The notes beneath the pieces are model-generated. The model searched no databases, was not told where the DNA came from, and saw only the letters and a list, made by a program, of their open reading frames with translations. Position numbers and translations under genes: made by a program. From Deltaproteobacteria bacterium HGW-Deltaproteobacteria-18 (GTDB lineage Bacteria > Desulfobacterota > Desulfovibrionia > Desulfovibrionales > Desulfomicrobiaceae): 64,000 nt of DNA. This document shows positions 26,083 to 33,703 of the stretch, piece after piece. The stretch lies in NCBI GenBank assembly GCA_002841885.1, contig PHBE01000002.1:358958-422957 (forward strand), read 5' to 3'. How positions within the stretch are numbered: position 1 is the first letter of the stretch; every line of letters starts with the position of its first letter.

Positions 26083-27789
26083 ATGGGCTCAGTACTCATC
26101 ATTCATGAACGCAGTGATATTTGTCACCTGCTGAGTCCGGCCATCGAAAGCCATGGACATGAATGCTATTCTCTTGCCTCCTGTGCCGATGCCATTCAAA
26201 CCCTCAAAACCAACGCATTCGACATTGTAATTCTTGATATCGACATCACGGAAAAACCCGGCGAAGCCGTAGCGGCACTGGCCAAATCCGAGTGCAGGCC
26301 GCATATCCTGATCATCACAAACGGTTGCAATCCCGGGATACTGGAAGAAGCCATCCACGCCGGGGCATGGGACGTCGTCTGTGCACCGTTCACCCAGGAG
26401 GAGCTCGGTCAGGCCATCAATCGCTGCCTGCACCATCGTCGCGCCAGGATGGAGACCAAGAGCCATGGCAACATCAAGCGCGATGCCATTCTCGGGTCCA
26501 GCCCCTGCCTGGAACAGTGCCTGGAGCACATCGCCACCGCCGCACAGAGCAATGTCAACATCCTCATCCTGGGCGAGACCGGGACCGGCAAGGAACTCTT
26601 CGCCAGCGCCATACATGAGAACAGCACACGCGCGGACAACAGTTTCATCGTCGTGGACTGCACCAACATCCCCAAGACGCTGGCCGAGAGCCTGCTCTTT
26701 GGTCATGAGCGCGGCTCGTTCACCGGGGCTGCCGAATCGCGTGACGGCCTCTTCCGGCAGGCCGACGGGGGGACCATTTTTCTTGACGAGATCGGCGATC
26801 TGGACATCGAGGTGCAAAAATCGCTGCTGCGGGTCCTGCAGGAACGCCGTTTCAGGCCCTTGAGCTCAAAAAAGGAGATCTCCAGCAATTTCAGGCTGGT
26901 CGCGGCCACGAACCGCAACCTTGAAGCCATGGTCAAGCGGGGCGAATTCCGCAAGGATCTCTATCACCGCCTGCGCACCAGCGTGATCCAGCTCCCCCCC
27001 TTGCGGGAACGCAAAGAGGACATCCTGCCCATTGCAAACTACCATGTGCGCCAGATCTGCGCTGAACTCGGCTGTGACGAAAAAGAGATCTCCTATGAAC
27101 TGCACCACGCCCTGACCCTCTACAACTGGCACGGCAACGTCAGGGAGCTGATCAACGTACTGCACGCGACAGTGCAGAACGGCAATGGTGAATGCAGGCT
27201 CTACCCGCAGCATCTGCCCGTGGATATCCGCGCCAAGGTACTGCTCAAGCGCTCGGGCAGAGCCCATACCGATGGGTACCTCGTGACCGAGAAGGCAACC
27301 GAATGCAGAGCCCAGGGCGATACCTCCGGCTGTCCGCTCCTGCCCCCTGCGCGCGCCGCCATCCCTGACAGGCAACCGGCCCTGTCAGGAACTCGCGCCA
27401 TGAATCCGCAAGAATGCCCACAGCCCCCCCGCACGACGAACTCCGGCCTCTGCACGGCTCCCTCCCCGGACTCATCCAGGACACCGTCCCAAACACCCGA
27501 AGGACTTGTCGGCTCGCTCACGCAGCACCAACCCGGCAACGGCTTCGCGCACATTGAGGGCCCCTACATCGCCCTCCCGCTGCCTCCGGAAAGCACCGCA
27601 GACTCGCAACTGCTCCCCTTACGCACAGTCCGTGAACTGGCCATGCAGGAAGTGGAGCTCGCCTACCTGAAACGCCTCGTGACCAGCAGCCAAGGCAATT
27701 TCCAACGCGCCCTGACCATCTCCGGCCTCTCCCGCGCCCGCCTCTACGACCTGCTCAGCAAGCACAGCATGAGTATCAGCGGGAGCTGA
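26083..27789 (+). CDS. prsR: Sigma-54-dependent response regulator (PrsR type)
   Basis: Start taken at ATG 26083 (568 residues). The receiver domain has the phospho-acceptor Asp52 (DIVILDIDI) but lacks the usual acidic pair near residue 8 (VLIIHERSD). The AAA domain has Walker A GETGTGKELFA, HERGSFTGA (GAFTGA loop variant), and GGTIFLDEIGDLD. After it comes a proline-rich spacer of about 150 residues and a C-terminal Fis-type helix-turn-helix (FQRALTISGLSRARLYDLLSKH). PrsR controls PEP-CTERM genes together with a PrsK kinase; no prsK is visible in this window. Confidence 0.88.
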   Translation: MGSVLIIHERSDICHLLSPAIESHGHECYSLASCADAIQTLKTNAFDIVILDIDITEKPGEAVAALAKSECRPHILIITNGCNPGILEEAIHAGAWDVVCAPFTQEELGQAINRCLHHRRARMETKSHGNIKRDAILGSSPCLEQCLEHIATAAQSNVNILILGETGTGKELFASAIHENSTRADNSFIVVDCTNIPKTLAESLLFGHERGSFTGAAESRDGLFRQADGGTIFLDEIGDLDIEVQKSLLRVLQERRFRPLSSKKEISSNFRLVAATNRNLEAMVKRGEFRKDLYHRLRTSVIQLPPLRERKEDILPIANYHVRQICAELGCDEKEISYELHHALTLYNWHGNVRELINVLHATVQNGNGECRLYPQHLPVDIRAKVLLKRSGRAHTDGYLVTEKATECRAQGDTSGCPLLPPARAAIPDRQPALSGTRAMNPQECPQPPRTTNSGLCTAPSPDSSRTPSQTPEGLVGSLTQHQPGNGFAHIEGPYIALPLPPESTADSQLLPLRTVRELAMQEVELAYLKRLVTSSQGNFQRALTISGLSRARLYDLLSKHSMSISGS

Positions 27790-27856
27790 GGACGCAGGGA
27801 ATTTCGATGTTCTATGCGTGATGGCGGAGGCGCCTAACGCCCAGCGCGCCATCCCT

Positions 27857-27873
27857 TGGTTCATTTATTGCTA
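27857..27873 (+). promoter_or_regulatory. Sigma-54-type promoter of a sorting substrate
   Basis: TTGGTTC-ATTTA-TTGCT has GG and GC separated by ten bases, as in -24/-12 promoters. It lies about 105 bases before the ATG of the next gene. A GATGGCG/CGCCATC hairpin (27820-27853) lies just upstream. Confidence 0.6.
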
Positions 27874-27975
27874 AAACAGCCCGGAATAATTCATTTGTCC
27901 TGCCAAATCAGACAGCTGATATTAATGCACGCAGTGCCCGGCCATGAAGGCCGGAAACCACATACAAGGAAACGT

Positions 27976-28665
27976 ATGCAGACGAAGATGAAGGGAATTG
28001 TGCTGGCGATGGTTTTATTTTTGTGCGCCGGAAATGTGTGGGCGTCGGTGTCGCTTACCAGCGCTACGTTCGATGCGGGGTCCGTTTACAAAGCCCAAAC
28101 AGCATACGACCACCGGAACTACGAGTTCAATTTGTCCTTCAGCTCCCCCGTCGAGGGTGTATCCTCGACTTTTGGGTACTGCGCCGAACTCGGACAGACT
28201 TTTTCCGCAGACACGCAATATCAAAGCGCCGAAATATCCGGCAATTACCTGCAGGCTGCGTGGCTCATCGACAAGTACTCCACCTACGAGACAACGGATA
28301 CCGGGTTCCAGGGCACGACGAACCGCGTCACCATCTCCGCACTGCAGGCAGCCATCTGGAGCGTGCTTGGCCAATCCACGCAGTCCCGTGACTACACTCC
28401 GCTCAAGCCGAATTGGCTTGATCGCTGGTGGCTGGGCTGGGATTCGGTCAGAGTTTACAACCTTTACACAGCCATGCTCGATGATGTTTCCTCCATCAGC
28501 GACTTTAGCGGCCTTGACCTCGAATCCAGATTCCAGCTGCTGACCGACGGACTCTCCCAGGACCTCATCGTCCGCACCTCCGCCGTCCCCCTCCCCGGCG
28601 CGGCCATCCTCTTCGGCTCCGGCCTGCTTGGGCTGGTCGGGTTGCGAAGAAGGAAGATAGCTTGA
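27976..28665 (+). CDS. Exosortase substrate with a thioester-like domain and PLPGA tail
   Basis: Start taken at 27976 with AAGGAA upstream; the 229-residue product begins with a signal peptide (MKGIVLAMVLFLCAGNVWA). The tail is AVPLPGAAILFGSGLL... ending RRRKIA. The body has a Cys (FGYCAELGQTF, Cys69) and a Gln in LQAAIWSVLG (Gln124), matching the YC... and QxAxW segments of thioester (TED) adhesin domains, in which Cys and Gln form an internal thioester. This suggests a covalent surface adhesin. The Cys-Gln pairing is inferred from motifs alone. Confidence 0.8.
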   Translation: MQTKMKGIVLAMVLFLCAGNVWASVSLTSATFDAGSVYKAQTAYDHRNYEFNLSFSSPVEGVSSTFGYCAELGQTFSADTQYQSAEISGNYLQAAWLIDKYSTYETTDTGFQGTTNRVTISALQAAIWSVLGQSTQSRDYTPLKPNWLDRWWLGWDSVRVYNLYTAMLDDVSSISDFSGLDLESRFQLLTDGLSQDLIVRTSAVPLPGAAILFGSGLLGLVGLRRRKIA

Positions 28666-28930
28666 AAATGTTGCGCAGGGATTCTTCGAAACAGACGCTT
28701 CCATCCGCATTTTTGAGAACTACGACATAGACAACGACCTGGTTGTCAACGAGTTTCTTGATCTTCTCGCAGACAGCGAACAGGGTCAGGTACTCGACAA
28801 TGGAAATGGTTTTGTCCCGAGCCGCCAAAGCTGAAGCAGCCTTAATCACCGAAGGAATAAAATCATTTGAACTCATTACCAACGATTCAACATCCGCCTC
28901 GCTAATCACATTGACTTCACGCCCATACAT
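28565..28930 (-). CDS. Doubtful antisense open frame, possible gene remnant
   Basis: A 121-codon frame on the minus strand overlaps the last 100 bases of the VPLPA-CTERM gene. Residues 1-85 read like ordinary protein (VESLVMSSNDFIPSVIKAAS, VEYLTLFAVCEKIKKLVDNQ), while the overlapping part is Arg/Gly-rich antisense. No ribosome site precedes the ATG. It could be a gene whose end was replaced when the substrate gene was inserted or duplicated. Confidence 0.25.
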   Translation of the reverse strand: MYGREVNVISEADVESLVMSSNDFIPSVIKAASALAARDKTISIVEYLTLFAVCEKIKKLVDNQVVVYVVVLKNADGSVCFEESLRNIFKLSSFFATRPAQAGRSRRGWPRRGGGRRRCGR

Positions 28931-28962
28931 CTTTTTTTTTTACTAAAAACCAAATTCAGGCC

Positions 28963-28986
28963 AAAAAAAAGCGGGATAAACCCGCT
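28963..28986 (-). terminator. Terminator after the third VPLPA-CTERM gene
   Basis: AGCGGG, ATAAA loop, CCCGCT; on the minus strand followed by eight T. It ends transcription of the gene 29014-29610. Confidence 0.8.
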
Positions 28987-29013
28987 TGAAGCTTTAAAAT
29001 CAGTACAATCCGA

Positions 29014-29610
29014 TCAGACTATCTCCCGCCTGCGCAGTCCGACCAGCCCTAGCAGGCCGGAGCCAAAGAGGATGGCCGCACCGGGGAGGGGCACGGAGCT
29101 GGTTTTTGCGGCAAAGACGAGGTCATCAAAGTCCGCGTCGGGACTGCCTCCGTCGTTGAAGCCGAAAAGATACGATCCGGCTGTCAGAAAGACATTGTTG
29201 ATGCTGACGTCAGATTTAAGCAAGTAGACATGGATAGCTTCAGACCATGCGTTGATTGCAAACACTTCATTTTTTGTCGACTGCCCTTTGGCAAACAACG
29301 TTTCTATATTAAGCGAATAAGAAGTATCGTTGTCATTGCTTTTATTATTAAAAATGACTTTATTACCACTACCGCCAACAAGCTCGATCAACTTATTAGT
29401 ATCAGCCGCTTCAGAACCGACATAAATAAAATCAAACAATCCGGACAATTTAACATCTGCACTCAAGGCAGCAGGACTCTCAGCAGAGAGAAATGGAGAA
29501 CTAGGCATCAGAATATCATTTACGGTTGTATACGTGTTAACCGCCGCCTGCGCCTGACCGGCCAGCAGCATGAACAAACCTATCACAAAGACCTTGATCC
29601 CCGTTTTCAT
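29014..29610 (-). CDS. Exosortase substrate with DUF4114-like end and PLPGA tail
   Basis: The 198-residue product has a signal peptide (MKTGIKVFVIGLFMLLAGQAQA) and the tail VPLPGAAILFGSGLL... ending RRREIV. Before the tail, YLFGFNDGGSPDADFDDLVF resembles the DUF4114 calcium-loop-like end often found in PEP-CTERM proteins. AGGAG precedes the ATG. It is a probable surface or matrix protein handled by XrtD. A sigma-54 promoter is not obvious in its leader. Confidence 0.85.
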   Translation of the reverse strand: MKTGIKVFVIGLFMLLAGQAQAAVNTYTTVNDILMPSSPFLSAESPAALSADVKLSGLFDFIYVGSEAADTNKLIELVGGSGNKVIFNNKSNDNDTSYSLNIETLFAKGQSTKNEVFAINAWSEAIHVYLLKSDVSINNVFLTAGSYLFGFNDGGSPDADFDDLVFAAKTSSVPLPGAAILFGSGLLGLVGLRRREIV

Positions 29611-29730
29611 TCCCTACTCCTGTTGCAGGCATTTATTCGCGTTTCATTGGTAAAAACATCCAAGGCTACTAAGCAATATCCATTCCCAGCGGGAGTCCGA
29701 ACAGGCAAGACTGGCTGTGAAGAAGACAAT

Positions 29731-29756
29731 AAAAAAAGGCGGGACAAGCCCGCCTA
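29731..29756 (-). terminator. Terminator after the fourth VPLPA-CTERM gene
   Basis: AGGCGGG, loop, CCCGCCT; the minus strand continues with seven T. It lies about 100 bases after the stop of the gene 29856-30401. Confidence 0.75.
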
Positions 29757-29855
29757 GTGTTTGAAACGGTGAAGATTGGATTGGAGGTGGATAAAGGCAG
29801 GGCCAGAAAAAATATCCTCGCCACTGTCGCTGCGCTTACCGCTGCCTCCGTCCTT

Positions 29856-30401
29856 CTAAACTATCTGCCTTCTGCGCAAACCAACCAGTCCGAGCAGGCC
29901 GGACCCGAAGAGGATGGCGGCGCCAGGAAGGGGAGTAGGTGTGAAATTGATGTTGTCTACCAAAAGTGCGCCGGATTTGAGCGTAAAATTTATACTGCTA
30001 AGGAAAGCTGTTCCCCAATCAGAAGGCACAGAAAACTGATTATCCAGACCAACCAGCAAGTCAAACGTACCAAGGCGTTTTCCAGCAACATCCAAACCCT
30101 CAACAATCGCGGCACCACCATAAACCAATGAATAATCGAAGGCAAAATCTCGCTGATAAACCGGATTCACAGAAAAATTAAAACCAGCTTCGACATTAGC
30201 TCCCGAAAAATTCAAAGTCACTATTTCCGGATCGCCAGGTTTGGGATACAGTGTCCAATCACCTATGAATTCAACCCCATATGTCTTACCATAAGCGGTA
30301 AGATCGGTAGCCCCGTCAAAGTCAAGTGTTACCGCCATCGCCGATCCTGACAGCAGGTTAAGCAACAGAAAAACAAACAACACTTTTAGAGCAGCTTTCA
30401 T
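29856..30401 (-). CDS. Exosortase substrate, paralogue of the gene at 12155
   Basis: The 181-residue product has a signal peptide (MKAALKVLFVFLLLNLLSGSAMA), the beta-rich body TLDFDGATDLTAYGKTYGVEF, and the tail TPLPGAAILFGSGLL... ending RRRQIV. It shares the TLxFDGxTDLxAYG start with the protein at 12155. AGGAG lies eight bases before the ATG. A sigma-54-like element precedes it. It is probably a surface protein anchored by XrtD; its ligand is unknown. Confidence 0.85.
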   Translation of the reverse strand: MKAALKVLFVFLLLNLLSGSAMAVTLDFDGATDLTAYGKTYGVEFIGDWTLYPKPGDPEIVTLNFSGANVEAGFNFSVNPVYQRDFAFDYSLVYGGAAIVEGLDVAGKRLGTFDLLVGLDNQFSVPSDWGTAFLSSINFTLKSGALLVDNINFTPTPLPGAAILFGSGLLGLVGLRRRQIV

Positions 30402-30456
30402 GACATAACTCCTGAATAATTCTAGGATTGGCGTTTTGATTTATCCAAGGCCGCGA

Positions 30457-30473
30457 TGGAAGATATGTACCAA
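30457..30473 (-). promoter_or_regulatory. Sigma-54-like promoter of a sorting substrate
   Basis: On the minus strand TTGGTAC-ATATC-TTCCA: GG and CC ten bases apart, about 56 bases before the gene start. It parallels the element upstream of the paralogue at 12685 in sequence and distance. Confidence 0.45.
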
Positions 30474-31087
30474 AAACAATAACATATAATATTATCAGAT
30501 ATTTATAGCAATACGATTACTTTTTAGTCCAAAAAGATCAGACTACAGCACATTGCCCAATTCCCTGCGCTCAGAAACCCATCTCGAAATCACCGCTTCC
30601 GCCTGCGCATCCCGCTGCCCCGTCGCTGCGGATGGTGAATAGTGAATGGAAAAGGCCCGGACTCTGTCGCAAAACGCATCACACGTCCCGCTTTAGTCTC
30701 TGGTTTTTGGTTTTTAGTTTCTGGTTAAAAAAATTGCCTGCGACATCGCATCACGCGTCACTTGTCACGCATTACGATCCGTTAGATTGGTGCTTGGTGA
30801 ATAGTGAATGGAAAAGGCACACTGCACTTTCTATGAATTGGCCGCATCACGCGTTACGCGTCACGCATCACGTTCCGCTGGATTGGTGATTAGTGATCGG
30901 TGAATAGTTTTTGGTAAGACACGTTGCCTTTCTCGCTGCCTCAGTCGCTACCTTCTTATCGCATCACGCATCACGCCTCACGATCCCCTGCCTCCGTCCC
31001 TGCCTCTGTCGCTCTCCCGTCGCTGCCTCTGTCGTTGCCTCTATCGCTGATTCTGTCGCCGCCTCAAGCATCACGCATCACGCATCA
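30474..31087. repeat. Mosaic of degenerate word repeats, no gene
   Basis: From about 30600 the sequence is made of imperfect short words: CATCACGCATCACG types, TGGTGAATAGTGAATGG types and GTCGCTGCCTCTGTCGCT types, in changing order. Open frames here are repeat artefacts. Related words occur at 18880-18940, 20100-20220, 21330-21420, 23150-23310, 31620-31740 and 32340-32460. Confidence 0.7.
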
Positions 31088-31387
31088 TTACACCGGCCAT
31101 TTCTGGCGCGTATGCAGGAGCCGTAAAATTTGGATCGCAAGGCCCTGCTCACGATAGACGAGGACATAGGGCAGACCTGGCACTACAAGTTCCCGAGTGC
31201 CCACTGCGGCCCCACTGCGACCCATCTGGGGAAACTGGTCCAAACGTTCGCTGGCTGTCCGGATCGCCTGGGCAACCCGGTGGGCGGCCTCGGCATCATC
31301 GGCGGCGATGTATTCAAGTACGATGCCCAGGTCTTTTGCGGCGGGTGTATTCCGGGGAAGCGAACTCGCCTTTATCGGCGGCCGCAA
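31088..31387 (-). CDS. ParE/RelE-type toxin, N-terminus possibly damaged
   Basis: The frame gives 99 residues with a ParE core: AAKDLGIVLEYIAADDAEAAHRVAQAI, DQFPQMGRSG, LPYVLVYREQGLAIQILRLLHTRQKWP. The usual N-terminus (a short strand ending W/Y before AxxDL) is absent, and the first 15 codons overlap the antitoxin frame by 74 bases, more than normal. This looks like a small deletion joining antitoxin end and toxin start. In its family the toxin acts on gyrase or the ribosome; activity here is uncertain. Confidence 0.7.
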   Translation of the reverse strand: MRPPIKASSLPRNTPAAKDLGIVLEYIAADDAEAAHRVAQAIRTASERLDQFPQMGRSGAAVGTRELVVPGLPYVLVYREQGLAIQILRLLHTRQKWPV

Positions 31388-31559
31388 TGCCTTTCTGGAC
31401 CTCCGCCATAAACCAGGCCTGATGCTCCAAGATGTCGTCCAGCGCCTTATTCAGCAGCCAATTGCGGCTTCTGCCCATGGACGCGGCAACAGCGTCGATA
31501 CGCTCAATTTTGTCTTTTGATGCACGAAAACTGGTGGATACGGTTTCTGCGGCGCTCAT
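31314..31559 (-). CDS. CopG/RHH-type antitoxin
   Basis: The 81-residue protein has the ribbon-helix-helix pattern TVSTSFRASKDKIERIDAVAASMGRSRNWLLNKALDDIL, followed by the helical antitoxin arm (WFMAEVQKGIAAADKGEFAS). The last 12 residues (EYTRRKRPGHRT) are unlike the family and lie where the frame overlaps the toxin. GGAGGAATCATT precedes the ATG. An operator-like set of inverted repeats lies upstream. Confidence 0.75.
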   Translation of the reverse strand: MSAAETVSTSFRASKDKIERIDAVAASMGRSRNWLLNKALDDILEHQAWFMAEVQKGIAAADKGEFASPEYTRRKRPGHRT

Positions 31560-31572
31560 AATGATTCCTCCA

Positions 31573-31598
31573 TGTAGTCACAGTAACTACAAGTGACT
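31573..31598. promoter_or_regulatory. Operator-like nested inverted repeats of the CopG/ParE module
   Basis: TGTAGT-N7-ACTACA and an overlapping AGTCAC-N11-GTGACT lie 14 bases upstream of the antitoxin ATG. Ribbon-helix-helix antitoxins bind such short repeats to repress their own operon. Confidence 0.55.
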
Positions 31599-31779
31599 GC
31601 GCTGACAAGCGCTACCCCTGCTTCCCCGCCGCCGTCTCGCTACATCCGCCCCTGCCTCCATCCCTGCCTTTATCCCTGCCTCCATCCCCGCCTCCATCGC
31701 GTCACGCGTTACGCATCACGCCTCCCGCTCCCCACTGCCTCCCACTTGTCTGTTAATGACCTGTGCGCTAGAGATAAGC

Positions 31780-32023
31780 ATGACTCCTACAGTCAGTTCT
31801 GAGAAAAAACAGCTATCGATTTTTCTTTTTCTCTCGTGAAGAAACAAGGATGCACATTCACGTATCGTCCGAGTCGGGAGAAGCAAAATTCTGGCTCGAG
31901 CCCGAACTGGAATTGGCGCACAATCACCGATTTTCGCGCCAAGAGCTAAAATCGATTGAAATAATTTTGGAGGAATTCCATGGCGAGTTCATCAGCGCTT
32001 GGCGCAATCACTTCGACGACTGA
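31780..32023 (+). pseudogene. DUF4160-family gene with a one-base frameshift
   Basis: ATG 31780 opens MTPTVSSEK, and the expected continuation (NSYRFFFFSREE, HIHVSSESGEAKFWLEPELE, then SAWRNHFDD and a TGA at 32021) lies in another frame. Removing one A from the six-A run at 31804-31809 joins them into a DUF4160 protein of about 80 residues. It precedes the DUF2442 gene, its regular partner. The break may be a true mutation, a slippage site or a sequencing error; an internal ATG (31850) could still start a shortened product. Confidence 0.7.
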
Positions 32024-32276
32024 GGTCACCAACATATCCGGACACGGAATCTGGCTTTTGTCTCACGGGCTAGAAATGTTTCTCTCATATGAAGATTTCC
32101 CATGGTTCGCGGAGGTACCGCTGCGCATGGTCACAAATGTCCAGGAACCCTCCCCAGGCCATTATTACTGGCCGGATCTGGATGTAGATCTTTGCCAGGA
32201 CGCAATACTGTATCCAGACCGATTCCCCAAGAAGGCGAAAACGAATTCCCTGCAAAAATTCGCAAAGAACCCTTAA
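31980..32276 (+). CDS. DUF2442-family protein
   Basis: The 98-residue protein shows the DUF2442 pattern TNISGHGIWLLSHGLEMFLSYEDFPWF, then NVQEPSPGHYYWPDLDVDL and YPDRFP. The DUF4160-DUF2442 pair is a common two-gene module found among toxin-antitoxin loci, of unproven function. The start overlaps the DUF4160 end by 44 bases, as usual for the pair. A start a few codons downstream cannot be excluded. Confidence 0.8.
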   Translation: MASSSALGAITSTTEVTNISGHGIWLLSHGLEMFLSYEDFPWFAEVPLRMVTNVQEPSPGHYYWPDLDVDLCQDAILYPDRFPKKAKTNSLQKFAKNP

Positions 32277-32499
32277 GCACATCGCCCACTGGGGTGACGC
32301 CTGAACGAACGCTTCGTTGCGAGGAAGCCAGCTAATGGCCGCTGGAATGGTGATTGGTGAATGGTGATTGGCAAAGCATATTGCCGCTGCCTCCACCCCT
32401 GCCTCCATCCCTGCCTTTATCGCATCACGCATCACGCATCACGTCTAACGTTCCCCCGCCTCCCCTTGCCAAGCAACTAACTCTGAGTTAATTATTTCC
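32277..32499. repeat. Word repeats between two toxin-antitoxin modules
   Basis: TGGTGATTGGTGAATGGTGATTGG at the left and (CCTGCCTCCAT) and CATCACGCATCACG words at the right. No gene was found. Confidence 0.6.
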
Positions 32500-32754
32500 A
32501 TGCCCATCATGTACAGCAAGCAGGCGCTCAAATATTTGCGAAAAATGCCCAAGGCGAAGGCTGAGGACATCATGTCGGCGGTACGCCAAATCGATGAGGA
32601 CAGATCGGCTTTTCAGGGGAACCTGATCAAGATGACCAACAGCCCATACTTTCGACTGAGGATTGGCGACTACAGAGTGATTTTAGAAATCGATGACGGA
32701 AAGCTCATCGTGCTCGTGATGAAGGTAGGAACCAGAGGAGATGTGTACAAATGA
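32500..32754 (+). CDS. RelE-type toxin
   Basis: The 84-residue protein matches the RelE/ParE fold: MYSKQALKYLRKMPKAKAEDIMSAVRQI, then NLIKMTNSPYFRLRIGDYRVILEI and VLVMKVGTRGDVYK. Arg residues in RLRIGDYR and the C-terminal GTRGDVY are typical catalytic-surface residues of mRNA interferases that cut at the ribosome. The stop overlaps the antitoxin ATG by four bases (ATGA), so toxin comes first, as in higBA-like loci. The first ATG is used; the second (three codons on) is possible. Confidence 0.85.
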   Translation: MPIMYSKQALKYLRKMPKAKAEDIMSAVRQIDEDRSAFQGNLIKMTNSPYFRLRIGDYRVILEIDDGKLIVLVMKVGTRGDVYK

Positions 32755-33125
32755 ACGTCCAAGTCATTGAAAACAATTCCGGAAACCCCGCCTATGCGGT
32801 GGTCCCGTGGGATGAGTACAGATCAATGGTAGAACGCCTTGAAGAGCTTCAGGACATTGTGGACGCTGACAAAACCATGGCGGCCATTGCGTCCGGTGAG
32901 GAAACCTATCCCCACGATCTCGTAGAGCGACTGCTAGGCAGGGAGAATCCGCTTCGGATCTGGCGCGAATATCGCGGCATATCGACTGCGGCCCTGGCCG
33001 CGATGGTCGGGGTCACGCCTTCGGCCATTTCCCAGGTAGAAACCGGCAAGCGTGGATTATCGGTAGATCTGCTCAAGAAACTGTCCGAGGTTCTTCAAGT
33101 GGATATGGATGATCTCGTGGATTGA
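32751..33125 (+). CDS. XRE-family antitoxin
   Basis: The 124-residue protein has a prevent-host-death-like N-terminal half (PAYAVVPWDEYRSMVERLEEL) and a C-terminal helix-turn-helix (LRIWREYRGISTAALAAMVGVTPSAISQVETGKRGLS...). It follows the RelE-type toxin with a four-base overlap and is its likely antitoxin and repressor. The last four codons and stop lie inside an 80-base tandem duplication (33117-33276). Confidence 0.82.
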   Translation: MNVQVIENNSGNPAYAVVPWDEYRSMVERLEELQDIVDADKTMAAIASGEETYPHDLVERLLGRENPLRIWREYRGISTAALAAMVGVTPSAISQVETGKRGLSVDLLKKLSEVLQVDMDDLVD

Positions 33126-33276
33126 TTAAACTGGGCGCGATGGCACTCGACCCCTGACAGGGCAAGATAAGTCAAAACGAGACCTGACCCCCAGCCGTGG
33201 ATTGATTAAACTGGGCGCGATGGCACTCGACCCTTGGCAGGGCAAGATAAGTCAAAACGAGACCTGACCCCCAGCC
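33117..33276. repeat. 80-base tandem duplication including the antitoxin stop codon
   Basis: Bases 33117-33196 and 33197-33276 are identical except for two positions. The unit starts in the last codons of the XRE antitoxin (GTGGATTGATTAA) and ends with CAAAACGAGACCTGACCCC. The second copy has no coding role. Confidence 0.92.
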
Positions 33277-33282
33277 TTCTGG

Positions 33283-33307
33283 GGGGCGTGACATGTGGAT
33301 TTGCTAG
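33283..33307. repeat. Repeat element B1 (left of vapC)
   Basis: GGGGCGTGACATGTGGATTT and the following GCTAG recur at 34123-34147 with two differences. With element A (CAAAACGAGACCTGACCCC) the repeats bracket the vapBC pair. Confidence 0.75.
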
Positions 33308-33310
33308 CGG

Positions 33311-33703
33311 TTACCGCAACACTCTCAACCCCAACAGCTGTTCCATAGGATCGAAATCCCTGTCGTTGTGGATAAGACCAAAGCCGTTCTCAATGCAGAA
33401 TGTCGCGATAAGGACATCGATGGTCTTGCGCACCGTGATGCCTTGCCTTCGCAAAGCGCGGTAGTTCTGTGCCGCCGCCATCGCCATGTCTCTGCCGACA
33501 AAATCCCTGTACTCCAGGCCATCCATGAGCTGTCTTGCAATCTGAAAATCTCTTTCACTGCTGAATCCTTGAAGAATCTCGGCCAGGATCAGATCGCCGA
33601 TAATGATGCGCGACTCGGAAAGCGCACGATCCAGCAAATCCGTATGTGGAGCGGCGACCCCGCGGAAATAGTCGATCCAGACCGAAGTATCCACGACGAT
33701 CAC
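33311..33703 (-). CDS. vapC: VapC-type PIN-domain toxin
   Basis: The 130-residue protein starts MIVVDTSVWIDYFRG and has the PIN acidic residues: Asp5, Glu near GDLILAEILQGF, and Asp in KTIDVLIATFCIENGFGLIHNDRDFD. PIN toxins are RNases that cut tRNA or rRNA. The ATG overlaps the vapB stop by four bases. The gene is bracketed by copies of repeats A and B at 33241-33307 and 34123-34185. Confidence 0.9.
   Translation of the reverse strand: MIVVDTSVWIDYFRGVAAPHTDLLDRALSESRIIIGDLILAEILQGFSSERDFQIARQLMDGLEYRDFVGRDMAMAAAQNYRALRRQGITVRKTIDVLIATFCIENGFGLIHNDRDFDPMEQLLGLRVLR

Noticed and set aside
30911..31157. Ser/Pro/His-rich small frames in the word-repeat region
   Set aside because: They are translations of low-complexity repeats with no ribosome site.
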